Both the position numbers and the translations under genes were made by a program. From Nannizziopsis barbatae (Eukaryota > Ascomycota > Eurotiomycetes > Onygenales > Nannizziopsiaceae), in assembly GCA_014964245.1 (NCBI GenBank), contig JACVYH010000003.1, forward strand, positions 4,278,001-4,342,000: 64,000 bases of DNA. The letters are read 5' to 3'. The notes under the pieces were generated by a model. That model was not told where the DNA came from, did no database searches, and saw nothing but the letters and a program-made list of their open reading frames with translations. Below, piece after piece: positions 50,801 to 64,000 of the stretch. Positions within the stretch are counted from its first letter, which is position 1. Every line of letters begins with the position of its first letter.

Positions 50801-53613
50801 AAAACTTGCAAGAAAATAATTATTAAGAAATAAATAATTAAAAATAAAAAAAATTATAAAAAGTAAGTTATTTGCTTTTCTGTAAAAGAAAATTTCAACA
50901 TTAGCTATTTAATTATAAATGAGAAACATGCTATTAGACATGTTACTAATAATTTAACTTACATTTGCAAATTTTTAAACATTAATTTATTTTAAATAAT
51001 AACTATTATTTTATTCTTAAATTTAATCATAAATGTTTAGAATTATTATTATTTTATTTTTAATAATACATTAAAATTAAACTTATTTATAAAGTTTAAA
51101 ATATTATTATTACTTAAGAAATATAAGAAAACTTTTATAAAAAAAAAGAAGTTTTTTTTCTTTAATCTAATTAATATATACATGCTGATAAGATAATCTC
51201 ATCTCATTTTTAATAAAACTTTTATTATTATTTTTTAAATCTTGATATAATATATGATTTATCATATAATAAAATTCAAGATTAATAATAAAATAATTAA
51301 TATTAACATTTCTAAATATTATATTAATGCTATCTTTTTATTACTAAACTTAAGAAAATAATTAAAATATTATTAGTATTATTAAAAACTAATAAATAAA
51401 AAGAAATAATCTATAATTATAAAATGATTAGATAAATTTAATACTATAATTTAAGATAGCAATCATGTAAAGTTACTTATTTATATTTTAATTTATTTTA
51501 AATTTTTAGTTTTTCATGTAAATATTAGTATATGAGCTATAACTATAAACAAAATACTAAAACTTCTAAGCTAGTTTTTTATTAATATTTAAATGTTTTT
51601 AAAATATATATATACTTTAGTTAATTATCATTATCATATATTTTCAACTAAACTTAAACATGTGCTAGAAATCTTATTAATGTTATTTATTTTTTAATAT
51701 ATTATAATATTTTTTTTTATTAAAGTTTTATTATAATCTGATTAATATATATGTTTACTCCTAATTAAAAACTATTAATTAAATAATTATAAGTAAATTT
51801 AATATAAAATAAGAAAAATCATATAATAATAAATTTTAATAACAAGTTTAATTTACTATGCATTATCATTTTCACATATTAAATAAGTAATTTTAAAATT
51901 AATTTTCATCTAAGTAAATGTTATTATATAATTATTATTAAGTTATTAAAAAACTTAAATATATTTTTTTAATCATAAGTAAGACTAGTATAAATTAGAT
52001 AAAAATAAAATATTTATGTTTAATTACTTTATATAAGTTACATATATTAGTAAGCAGCTGCTGAAACTTTAATAAGAAAAATAATATTTAACTTAATTAT
52101 TTAGATAAGTGTGTAATAATATCTATTTCTTAATATTAAGAATATTTTTGAATTTATAAAAAAAATTTTATGTACATTACATATATAATTAAAATAATAT
52201 ATTTATTAAAATATTATTAACTTAAATCTAGTAAATTTAAAATCATAAAAATCTTAACTAATATTCTTTATAATAATTACTGAAAAGTTATTAATACTTA
52301 ATAAGAAATTTAATAAAAAAAATAAGAAAAAAACAAAGTAAATCTTACAAGCTAAAAATAAAAAAAAGAAAAAGATAAGAAAATAAGATGAGATAAATAA
52401 TATCATTTATGAATTAAATCTTAATAAAGTAAATGAACTTATTTTCAGCTTTATTATTTATAAATTAAATTTTAATACAGTAAATAAATCTATTTCTAGT
52501 TTTTTTTCAGATTTTAATACAGTAATTAAACTTATTTCTAATACTGAATTTAATCTTGCTTATGAATATCTTGATTAAGTTAAGTATTTTAATAATTATT
52601 TTCTAATTATTATTTTTTTATTTAAGAACTTATTAATAAGTAGTAAGAAAATTCTGATTAATTAAAGCTTTAGCATGAATTTCTTTACAGTTTTCTTTTT
52701 TTTAAATAAGTTAATTATTATTTTTCTTTAAGTTTTTAATAATAATAATAATAATAAATTTTTATTTTAAACTTCTTTCTTAGACTAGTTTCATAAAAAT
52801 AAAATTTCTTTATTTTTTTAGCTAACTTACTAGCTATTAGCTTGACTAATAAGCTTTATGCATTATTATAATTATATAATTAATTCTTACTTTTCTTTAT
52901 AAAATTAATCTGCTCTTTCAGCATTTCTAATAAAAACTTACTAATATTAAAAATTTTTAAAAGTATAATTATTTCTTAAATATTAATTTTTCTTTACTTT
53001 AATATTATATGATACTAATTCTTAAGCAGTTTATTATAATATATATAAATAATAACTTATTTATTATATTTAATATAATTATTATAATTTTATTAATATA
53101 ATTAATATTATTTTTCATATAAGTATTATTTCTTTACAATTTATTAATCTGATATAAATATGAAATAGTATGAGTAAAGTAAATTTTCTAGCTAAAATAT
53201 GAAGAAAAAACTAATTTATAAATAAATAAATTATAATATGAACTGAAATAAAAAGTATAAGATACTAAATAATTAAAATTAAGTAAATATCTTAGCTTAA
53301 ATATTCAGAAAAAATCAACTTATGAGTAAATAAATTGGAATGAGAATAATAATTACTATTTTTTTAATAATATTATTAATTATCTTAAATTTAAAATTAT
53401 TTAAAATGAAAAGTACTAAATTCTAATAAATTTTAATAAATTTTATTAAGATTATAAGATATAATTAATTTTATGTAAAAAATAAATATGCAAATTATAA
53501 AAAAATTATTAACTAATATTTATTACTTAAATAATCTTATAAGTTTTTAATAATTTTCTTTTTAAAATTTAGAAAAAAATTATGACTTATTATAAAGAAA
53601 TATTTAATTATAA

Positions 53614-53885
53614 TAATAAATCTGAGAATTACTAAATAAGATAAAGATATTCTAATATTATAAAATATGAAAATTATAAATATGATAATAACTAAATTAG
53701 TTATATTTAACATATATAATTTTCATAAAAGAAATTTATATATTATTTTTATAAAAAAGATTAAATTACTATAATAAATCTGAAAATTAATAAATAAGAA
53801 AAAAATATTCTAATATTATAAAATACAAGAATTATAAGCATGATAATAATTAAATTAGTTATGTTTAATATATATAATTTAAATA
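53614..53885. repeat. tandem duplication with 158-bp spacing
   Basis: The segment beginning aataaatctga occurs at about 53615 and again 158 bp later (the tctga words are at 53621 and 53779). The two copies share about 110 bp, including attctaatattataaaata and aactaaattagttatattta. The spacing equals that of the GC-rich array at 39781, but the sequences do not match, so I treat this as coincidence. Confidence 0.65.
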
Positions 53886-54359
53886 AGAAAGAATTAAAAT
53901 TAAATTCTTATTATATATCATTTTTGCTATTATTAGTAATTATCATTATCATGTTTCTTATAACAGAAATAATCATATTTATGAAATGCTTTTAATAATA
54001 TCTAATAAAAAAGATAAATCTTATTATTCTTAATAATAATTTAATTCTGCATCTGATAAAGAAAATTAATTTTATTATTTTTCAATAATATTACTAATAT
54101 TACTCATATGCTTAATTAATTATTATAATTATTAATAAATATTTAAGTTAAATATATTAATATAAGATTATTTATTCTAAAATTATTACTTATATTTTAA
54201 ATTATTCTTATAAATTATAACTTGTTAATTTATTATTTTAAATAAGTAATAATTATTATATAAAATATAAAATATAAATTTATGTAATTATATACAGAGT
54301 AATTATCATAAAAATTTATAATATAATATTTAATGACTTAGTAATTTAGCTGTCTTATT

Positions 54360-54474
54360 CATTTCTTAGTATTTAAGTTTAAAACTTAACTTAACTTAAC
54401 TTGAAATGAATAAATTTCAAGTTAATTTAAGCTTAAAATATAAGAAACTAAATTAAGTCTGAGTTAAGTTCAGA
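54360..54474. repeat. fold-back MITE, part left of an insertion
   Basis: Right-arm sequence of the 659-bp family (aaaacttaacttaacttaact ... aagtctgagttaagttcaga) that stops at 54474. The expected continuation, agtttagaaaaattaaaattt to the terminus ataatcta, is found at 61590-61638. The MITE was therefore split by the 7.1-kb element between. Confidence 0.7.
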
Positions 54475-57400
54475 TAAACTAATTACTGAAATAAAAATTC
54501 TCAAGATACAGCTGCTCATTCTCATCTTATTAAAATTAAAACTTATCTTATTTTCTTATTAAGTTATTAGTTTTCATTATCATTTCTAGTTCATTTACTA
54601 CTTGCATGATCTCATTTCTAGTTTTAATATTTAATTTAATTCTTATTTTTATTTCTAAGACTGAATTATTATCTCATTCTCATTTTATTAAATTTTAATA
54701 TTATTAAAAATATTAGAATCAGAATTCTCAGTTCTAATACTAAGTCTCATCATATCTTATTTAAATATCAGAATTTAGCTTTAAATATTATCTCTTGATA
54801 TTATTTCTAATCTAATATTTTATCTTAATTTATTATTATTATCATGATTTCTAATTTATATAACATTTTTTTTATTTAATTTTTTTTCTCATGTAATAAT
54901 TTAATTCTCTTATTATTATTTCTAAAGTATAATAATTTAATATACTAAATAATTAATCTAATAATCTGCATGTTTTTCTGATTAATTATTATTTAATTAT
55001 AATAATTAATAATAATATTATTAAGTAGAAAAATATTAGCATGTTAACATTATGAAATTATAAAAAAAAGAAATACTTATTCTTAAAAAGAATATTTAAT
55101 ATGTTTTTAACTATTTATTAAAGAGCTTGTAAAATTATATGTTATTATTAAAAATCAGAAGAAATTTTTATAGTAATTTCTTAAATTAAATTAATGAAAT
55201 TAGTTAATAAAATAATAAATTCATCATTATTTAAGTTTTAATATCATTTCATCTCTTATCAGAAATTTAATAATCTGTTAACTTGCAAGTCTATTGCTAA
55301 TATTTATCATACTTATTATTCTTAAAATCATTTCTGAATATTTTTAAATACTTAAATTACTGAGTAAAATCATGATTAATCTTATTAAGATTTTTTTTTA
55401 ATTATCTTATCTAATTATTATTATATTATTATAGAGTATTCACATGCTTCATATCATGCATTTTTTAATTATTAGAAAAAAATATAATTCTTAAAATTAT
55501 TATCATATTTTTAAATAAACATGAGTAACAGTAATTAAGAATATTATCATTAATTATTACTTACTTATTATTAGATGATTTATTATTCTCTTTAAAGAAT
55601 TTTTTAATATTACTAGATTTTACTTTTTTCTCTTTATCAGATGTAGAAATTATCTTATTTTTTTTAATTTCCTTATATGAAAAAAAATAGCATTTTAATA
55701 CAAATTTTTTCTTGCTTAGAAGTTTTAAATTAATTTTTTAAACAGAAGTAAATATAAAAATAAATACAAATATAAATATAAATGCAGAAGCAGAATCAAG
55801 TATAAAAGGAGAAATAAGCATGAACTTAAATTTAGATTTAAATTCAGATAAAAATTTAAAATTAAACACAGAAATAAAAATAAGTATAAATTTAAAAACA
55901 GAAATAAATGCAAGTATAGTATAAACTGCAAGTATTAAGAATATTTTAGTAGATATAGAAAAAGAAAAGTCTGAAATATTCTCATTATTTAAAGATAATT
56001 TCATTACTAAATTAGCTAATTTTAATAATAACTTATTATTAGAACTTAATACTTCATCAGTACTGCTAGAAGTTTTACTACTTAAAGCTATAAACTTATT
56101 ATTTTTACTGATAAATATTATAGCTTTAGTATTTAATTTCTTCTTCTTATTATTAGATTATTTATTATTAGAGACTTTAGCATTTCTAATACTTTTCTCT
56201 CATTCTTATAAAATAATTTTCTTGTTTCAGATATCTTTAATTAAATGATTTTCTTAAAATAATATAAAGTTATTATTTAAGCTTAATATTAGTATTTTTA
56301 ATTCTCATGATTTAGTTATAAGATATTTATAAAGAAACATATTCTTATGATCAGATAAAGTTTCTTATAAACTTTTTTTTTATTTATAAGTGATTAAAGC
56401 TTAATTATTCACAGAATTAATTATTAAAATAAAGTATTTTTTTTTTATAAAAAAGTCAGAACATAGAGAAATGAATACATTTAATGAAATAACCAGTTCA
56501 GTAATCTCTAGTAACTTGTTATTATTAATAAATAATATGTTAAACATGATAATAATTTCTTGTAATAATTTTATAATAATATCAAGTTATTAATATTAAT
56601 AAAAAAGCATTTTAATAAAGAAGAACTTATGAATAATAATAAAATAATAATTAACAGAAGAAGAAAATAAATAGAAAAATAAAGGAAAAAAATATTAAGA
56701 AAAACTTTATATGAATAATAACAGTAATTATTATGCATTTTATATAATTTTAACTACTAAAACTTATAATAAAGAAATCTGTGTAATAATAATAATAAAC
56801 ATATTAATATAAATATTCTTATAATTTATTATTAATATCTTCTTTTTTTTTATCTTTATAGCTTTGTTTTTCTTTTTTCTGCATTATCTTACTTCTTATT
56901 ATACTTTATTTTCTTATAAATTCAGTCTAATATCTCAGCTTATTATAATTTAGAATAAAGATATCATATAAAAATAATAATAAGAATTTTAAAATATCAG
57001 ATAATAAGATTTTCTCTATAAAAAAAAAGATTATTCTTATAAGAAACTATTATAATATTTTTAATATTGCTAAAAAATAAAAGATAAAAATAAATAGAAT
57101 AAATTAAAAAATATGATATAACATAATGCATCAGCTTAAGAAAACTGATAAATAATAATAAAATTTAATAATAAGCTTGAAGTAATTAACTAATGTTTCT
57201 TATCAGAATTCATGTATTTATTATAATAATTTGAAAAAAATTTAAGAATAATATAATAAAAGATATAATATAAAAGTACTTTAATTTTAAAAAATCTTAT
57301 AAATATCTACAGTAATAAGAGCAGCTTCTTCACATTAAGAAATAAGAAAAGAAGTAAAAATATTAAAATAAAAAATTAAAGAATGCTCTTCAGTCATATA

Positions 57401-60400
57401 AGAAAACATGTTATATAAGTAATATTTTTTAATAATAAATCTGATTAATACTAATAATAAGAAGTAAAAGCTTAAGTAAAATAATAATTTTAAAGCTAAA
57501 CTTAAAAATCTTATTAAAATCTGTAAAATAAGAGTAATTTAGATGTTAAAGTAAAATATCATGTTGAATAAATATGAGCATTTATCAAGAGCTAATACTG
57601 CTAATATAAAGAATAAAATAAAGTAATTTTTTATATAAGCAGATTTTTAAGAATTTTATAATATTTCAGCATCTGAAAATATGTTAGAAAAGAACTTTAA
57701 GATTATAATTTTCTCTAATAAGAAGAAATATGAGAAGAAGAATGAAAATTAAATAAATAAGAATGATAAGTAGCTCAAAATGTCTAACAATAAACTAATA
57801 AAATAATTTTTTTTTTAAATTATTTACTTAATTTAAGAAATTTTAAAAAAATAATTACTTATTTTATAATTACATATTAAGATGAAATAAAATTAAAGAT
57901 AATTATATATATATATATATTTCATGAATATAAATGTAAAAATAATAATATTAAGTAAATAATACAATGTTTTACATAGCTTTACATTATAAATTTTTAA
58001 TAATTTACTAAAAAAACTTGAACATTTATAATATTTCAAGATAATTTCTTAAATTCTAGATATATTTTAATAAAAATTCATCTGAATATTTTACTAAATG
58101 AGAGCTTTTAAATGATATATATAAGATTATATAAATATTCTAATATTATAAAATATTTTTAAAAAGTTATTTAAATTACTTTTTTTATAGATTTAACAAG
58201 TTTATTTATATTTTTTCTATTTAATCATGAAATAAATAAATAAAATAATTTTTTTACTAAATTTAAAAGCAGTTTTTTTTAATAACATCTTCATATATAA
58301 TAAGAAAAAAAGAGAAAATTTATTAAATATATTTATATTATAAGTTATATCAGATTCATCTTACTAAAACTTAATAATATCTTGATAAACTACCTGTTAT
58401 CATATTCTGTTATTTTTCTATTTTAATTTTAAATAATTATTTAAATTATTAATCATGCTTTCTTTATTATAATTAAGCATGATGAGAACTTTCAAGTTTA
58501 ATTTTAAATAGCCTGTTATACTGAGACATGTTAAAATTTAAATTTCAGTTTTTTTTTCTGATAATTCTGTAATTTCTGAATCTGAAAGTTCATAAATGAG
58601 CTAATTATTTCAGAATATTCTAACTGTTTCTTTCTCTTTTCAGAGCTAGGTTATTATCTTATTAATTATTATTTAAGATTAATAAATTATTTCTGATTCT
58701 TAGAATTCTGAAAAATTTATTAAATAATTAATTTATGAAAAATGATTTATTATTTTTAAGTAAATTAAATGTGATAAATTTTATAACTAATAAAGTAAAA
58801 CTTCTGCTATTAAAGCATGTTAAAAATCTGATAAATTACATTTATTATAAGATAAGATGAAATAATAATTTATCTGAGAATTATATTTTTAAATAACTAA
58901 AAAATTAGATAAAAAATTAGTAATTATTTAAAAAAAATGTTTTAAAGTGTTAACATATCTAACTTATATTTATAATAATTTAAATAAAATGTGTTGGCAT
59001 ATAAAAAATAAGAAGTATTTTTATAAGTAAATATATAAATATGAATAGAATTTATTTATAAATAACATGATAATGAATTTTTACAGTATATTTTTTATTA
59101 TTTTATATAATAATAAATTCTAATAATACTATTTATTTTTCTAGACTAATATTTCTGTAAAGTATTTAAAAATTAATACTTTTAATTTCAGGATATAAAA
59201 AATCTTCTTTTTAACTAAGAATTTATATGAACTAATCTTATGCATTATAATATTTCTTAATTTGTTTTTTTATATTATGAATAATACTTATTTTTAATAA
59301 CTTATACAGTTTTTTTAATTAAATATATTATTAAATTTTTCATATTATATAAAGCTATACAGTTTTCTAAATAAAAAATATATAAAAATAATTTTAATCT
59401 TATTTAAAAATCTTAAATTAAGAATAAAAATTTTACTTACTTTAAATATCTAATTAAATTTCCATATGCTTGTGTTTATGAAAATAGCAGCATATTTTAT
59501 TTCTGATAAATAAAAATATCAGAAAAAGCTAATAAAATTTAAGCTAATATCTGTTAAGTATTCTAATGAATGAATGATAAAATATATTTATCTAATCTTA
59601 TATTAACATGATTTTTTAAATTAACTTCTTTATATAATTACTAATAATACTGAAAATAATAATATATTTTAAAAAGTAGTAATCACTAAGATTAAGAAAC
59701 AGAATAATTATAACTAAAATAATTAATTAAGTAAAATATCATGTTTTACTCATGTTCTTCAGCTTATAATGCATGTTATTATTAATATTCTAATAATTAA
59801 AAATGAAAATAAGTTTACTGTATTAATATATGATAATAATCATATTTCAGAAAAATTTAATAATAAAATATTTAAAGTAATATTATAAAAAATAATATTT
59901 AAAAATAACAGATTATAACTAACTATTAATATCTGATGTTTCTAAATTTAATTTCTTACTAATATTATTTATATATTTTTATAATAATAAAAAGTATTTT
60001 AAAATTTTTAAATAAAAAATAAATTATTAAATATGAAAAATAATATGAAAATTAGATGAAATTTAACATATAATATGATAATAAGAGCTTTTTATCTCAG
60101 AAAGTATCTGAACTGATAAATTAATATTATTAATAAATTAAAAATTCAGAAATTTTAACTAATAACTCATGAATAAAAATAAATTAAATATGTTATATAT
60201 CTTCTTCAGTTATTTATGATATTTATTAAAGTATGTTTTATTATATAAGAATTGATAATTTAGCATGTTTTTTTAGTTTATAATAAGATTTTTAATTATC
60301 TAAATGATTAGAAAAAAAAAATAAGTAAAAAATGAAAATAATCTTATTTATTAAAATAAGCATGTTAATAAAAAACTGTAAAACTTTCTGAGTATTAGTT

Positions 60401-61589
60401 AAAGATTACTAATAAATATAATGTTATTTACTTATTTATTACTATTCTTAATTTTTATAAATAAATAATAGTTTTTAATTTAAAATATTAACTAATAAGC
60501 AGAATAAATTTAAAAAATTAATTATAATTTTTTATAAAGAATATTATAAGTATCTTGAATTATTATTAATGCTAGTTATATAATAATTTTATAAAAAAAT
60601 AATAATTTCTAATAATAAGATTTAATAAAATGCTAATTATTTTATATTTTTTAAAATTTTAAAGCAGTTCTTTCATTAACAAATGAAAATAATTCAGATT
60701 TTTTAAAGAATAAATTTAAGTAATATCTTATTAATTCTATAATTTCTTTTCTTATTAGCTATAATATTTTTCAGATATAATATATAATTAAATTATCATA
60801 TCTGATTATAATTTAACTAGTAAGAGATATTTTAATTATATTAGCAGATAATATTAAAGTAAAATACAACTTTAATTTAAGTAAAAATATATATTTTTAT
60901 TATTAAGAATATCTTGTAAAATTAATAATAAAAAAAATTATAATTTTCAAGCATAATAATAAAAAATTTCTTAATAATATTATACTATTATTAAGTAATA
61001 AGCTAGATTATAATTATTTAATAATAAATAAGAATCAGCTCATGCTAATAAAAAAAATTATAAATATAATAATAAATAAGAAATAAGCATTTATAAATAA
61101 ATGTAAATTTAATAATAATAAGTGAATATTAGAAGATCTGATAATAATAAAGAAAATAAAAAAAGCTAAATAAAAAATAAATAAGAAGAGAAAAAAGAAA
61201 ATTTATAATTAGCTTACTTAAATTATAAAGAAATGAGTTTATAAGTAACTGTATTATTAATTTCTGTTATCATTCATGTATTAGTAATCTTTAAAAAGCT
61301 TAGTAATTTACTTGATTTAAGACTGAGAATTTCTATCTTAAATAACATACTCTCATTTTCATCTTAAATTAATTAATCTAGATTTCTTTCTCATTTTAAT
61401 AATTTTCTGAATATTCCAGTCTCATACTATAGAAATTTCATTAAGAAAATTATTAATCTTAAGTTCAAACTATAAGTTTCAAACTTAATTTTATCTTCAT
61501 GGCATGATTTCATTCCTGTCTTATTCTTATCTTATTTGCAATGAGAATGAGAATAATATGAGAATTTTCTGGTCCCAGCAGTCAGTCTA
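54475..61589. mobile_element. 7.1-kb hAT-type DNA transposon, RIP-mutated
   Basis: The left terminus taaactaattactgaaat is the RIP-mutated form of the right terminus read inverted, tagactgactgctgggacc, and both are followed by aaattctca and ctcattctcat words. The host MITE octamer is duplicated: agttcaga (54467-54474) and agtttaga (61590-61597), an 8-bp duplication with one C-to-T change. TAGACTG ends and an 8-bp duplication point to hAT, as for the small MITEs, and this might be the autonomous relative. The interior is desert; no transposase motif survives that I can recognise. At 55740-55935 a six-base low-complexity tract (aaatat/aaatac type) gives long but meaningless open frames on the reverse strand. 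Nested insertions are possible given the size. Confidence 0.65.
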
Positions 61590-61638
61590 AGTTTAGAAAA
61601 ATTAAAATTTAACTTAACTTAAACTTATTCATAATCTA
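61590..61638. repeat. fold-back MITE, part right of the insertion
   Basis: Continues the MITE interrupted at 54474 and ends with the family terminus acttattcataatcta. Confidence 0.7.
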
Positions 61639-63848
61639 TAAATTTCATTATATTAAAGAAATTTTCAAGCTTTATAAGCATAGAATTATTATTAGATATC
61701 AGTTATTTTTTATATATTTAAGTAACTTATTTTATAACTTGAAATCACTTCTAATTTGCTGTTTGCTTAATTAAATATTTACTAATACTAGAGTTTTCTT
61801 TTTTATATTTTATAATTTCTTTTATTATTTAGTAATTATTTTTTAATTACATGAAGTTATTTTAGAAGTTTCTTATTTAATATATTATATATAATATAAT
61901 TTATTTTCTTCATGCATTATATATTTATATTTAATATTAGATTTTAAAATTAATACTCATGTTAACTGTTTTTTCTTTAGCTAAATTATTTATAATAAAT
62001 ATTCTAGTTTCTTATTTTATTCTATTTGTATTTATTATAATTTATTTTAATTAATTTTCTTATTTAAATGCTGTATATTTCTCTTTACATCTGATGCTTT
62101 TTTTATATTTTATTTTTTAGAATTTTTATAATTTTCTTAATTTTTTAGAACATTCTTATGCTATTATAAAAATTAATTCTGAAATTTCTATAAATAGCAT
62201 GTTTATTATTACTACACAGAATTTTACATTAATTTAATTTAAAGATTTTTTTATTATTATAAATAAAATTAAATGCTTATATGATATTTTACTTTATTAT
62301 TTAATTAAATTTAACTAGTTAGATACTCATCCTTATTCTTCTTAACTTTTTTTATTATTTATACTTTTTTTTTTTTTTTTTTTAATTCTGTTATTTTTAT
62401 ATTAAACTTCTTAATTTCCTTAAATAATTTTTAAAAATGAAATATTTTAACTTAATTCTTAGTTGTATTAATTCTGCATATTAAATTATGATATTATTAC
62501 CATCATGTTCTAATCAGATGAAACTCATTTTAAAAAATTCTTATTATTTTTATATTATTCTAAATTATTTTCATTATTTTTAATTTTTTTACTGTTTAAG
62601 TTATTATCTGAATTTTCATTTTTAATTTTCTTAATTATTTTAGCAGTCTTAATGCTTTATGTAACTTTAGTAGTAATATTATCTTAATTTTTCTCAGAAA
62701 CATTTTTTTTTATTTTCTTATTCTTATTAAATACATTATTAATATTAATAAAATTATCTAAATCATTTCTAAAATAATATTTCTTAAGTTTATTACTTAT
62801 AATCATTCTCATAATTTATATATTATTTAATTTTTTAATCTGATAATAAGCATATTACTCATTAACATTTATTATTTTATATAATTTTAATTAATAAAAT
62901 TAAAATTTTTAAATTCTTAATATATTCTTATTATTTTTCATGTAATGTAATAAAATAAGATCTTTAATACTTAAGAATTCATTATGTATGTTATAATTAT
63001 TATTAAATTATTTCTTATTTTTTTTTCTAATTTATTTCATATAATTGATAGCTTCTTGTACATTTTAATTACATCTTTTAATTTAACATGCTTGTATAAT
63101 AATAAGATCTTGTGTTAAGTAAATCTTATTTTAAAATAATATTTTTTAAATTTTAACTTTATATTTCATTAGCAGAACTGCATTTTAACTTATTAGAATT
63201 TAATAAAATAATATATTTATTAATTATCTTATAATAATATGATTAGCTATTAATATTATAAGTAAATATGTAATTTAATTTTTTCTGAAATTATTAATTA
63301 TTTTTAAAAGCATATTTTTAATTAGATAATAATCTTATTTAATTATATTATTTATATAAGAATTATAGAATAAAATTTAAATGTATTTAATCTTATATTA
63401 TTATAATAATTTTTTAATAATATTTTTATTTTCTAAGTTATTATTATTAATAATAATTTTAAGCATTTTCTATTACATAATTATATTTTAATAAATAAAC
63501 TAAATAATCCTCATAATAATAATATTTAATAAAGATTATACTTTAACTTATTTAAATAAATTATTTTAAATAATAATAATATATTTTTTTTTATTATTCT
63601 TAAACATGTATATAATATTAATATTAATTTTTTTTTAAATTATTAAAACTTATATTAGATAAAATATTTCTTCTTATTACTTTAAATTTCTTATTCAATA
63701 TGTGTGATAAATTTAAATATATTTCTTAATATTTTTATATATTTGATACTAATAATAATAATTTATTAGTAAAATATATGTATTTTTTTAATTCTTGTAA
63801 TTAAATTTATTATGCAGCACTTTAATTACTAAATATTATTATTTTTTA
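61639..63848. other. RIP desert, no gene
   Basis: AT-rich with long T runs (for example 62365-62383), stops in all frames, nothing recognised. Confidence 0.6.
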
Positions 63849-64000
63849 TAGACTGATTATCAGAATCAGAAAATTCTCATATCATTCTCATTCTCATTGC
63901 AAATAGAATAGAAATGGGACAGGAATGAGATCATGCTATAAATATAAAACTAAATTTAGAACTTGTAGTTTAAGATGAAAATTAATAATTTTTTTAATAA
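63849..64000. mobile_element. terminus of a second TAGACTG-type element, runs off the window
   Basis: Starts tagactgattatcagaatc and continues cagaaaattctcatatcatt. This closely matches the inverted right end of the 7.1-kb element over about 140 bp, including gacaggaatgagatcatgc against gacaggaatgaaatcatgc. It is in inverted orientation relative to that right end. Confidence 0.65.

Larger units (their letters stand above)
44066..54350. other. RIP desert with simple repeats, no gene
   Basis: About 10 kb without a recognisable gene. It holds a 15-bp repeat (44701-44845), imperfect tandem copies of about 55-60 bp at 47990-48160 and 52390-52560, a pyrimidine run at 48245-48305, an AT palindrome pair around 48550-48680 with a spared GC word ccctgactgg, and a direct duplication at 53614-53885. 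Confidence 0.55.

Noticed and set aside
53614..53885. Possible RIP-mutated copy of the 158-bp GC-rich repeat because the period is the same
   Set aside because: Allowing all C-to-T and G-to-A changes the two sequences still do not align, so the equal spacing is taken as chance.
55725..56004. Two overlapping reverse-strand open frames rich in Leu, Phe, Tyr
   Set aside because: They are antisense translations of a low-complexity AAATAT/AAATAC tract inside a RIP-mutated transposon; two frames are open at once, which is typical of simple sequence.

Overview
The window looks like a nuclear segment of a filamentous ascomycete fungus. Three things suggest this. There are long stretches of extremely AT-rich, stop-riddled DNA in which recognisable genes and transposons differ from their parents by C-to-T and G-to-A changes, the signature of repeat-induced point mutation (RIP). 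There are short fungal-type spliceosomal introns in the one GC-balanced island. There are fragments of a fungal mitochondrial genome (UGA = Trp). I cannot name the species. Most of the 64 kb is non-coding RIP desert.

Layout. Positions 1-6065 hold two islands of clean mitochondrial DNA (1672-3240 with cox3, nad6, tRNA-Tyr and the 3' end of the small rRNA; about 4790-6065 with an unidentified ORF and the first half of nad4) set in RIP desert. The cox3 copy is pristine in its 5' half and RIP-mutated in its 3' half. Positions 6066-20600 are desert with a 45-bp minisatellite and several non-autonomous hAT-type elements. These include a 659-bp fold-back family with 8-bp target duplications and one unmutated 466-bp element. 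Positions 20622-32151 are a tandem pair of RIP-mutated Ty1/copia retrotransposons that share the central LTR (LTR-internal-LTR-internal-LTR), bounded by one 5-bp target duplication. The mutations fade out towards the right-hand LTR.

Positions 32152-36475 are a GC-balanced island. It carries two intact, intron-containing genes whose spliced products resemble the fungal Tse2-like predicted ADP-ribosyltransferase toxin family: one on + (32244-33004, four exons) and one on - (34506-35125, three exons). A possible gene remnant lies between them. The right LTR ends 92 bp upstream of the first gene's start codon.

Positions 36476-44065 are again RIP-affected: a 659-bp fold-back element with perfect target duplication, then a non-LTR retrotransposon (reverse transcriptase plus RNase H, - strand) whose 3' side abuts four GC-rich 158-bp tandem repeats, flanked by fold-back element pieces. 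Positions 44066-64000 are desert with simple tandem repeats, a 7.1-kb element with TAGACTG-type termini and an 8-bp duplication inserted in another fold-back element, and the start of a second such terminus at 63849.

The only genes likely to be expressed are the two in the 32-35 kb island. Everything else is mobile, organelle-derived or decayed. Positions of diffuse boundaries are approximate; family names rest on motifs read by eye, without database searches.
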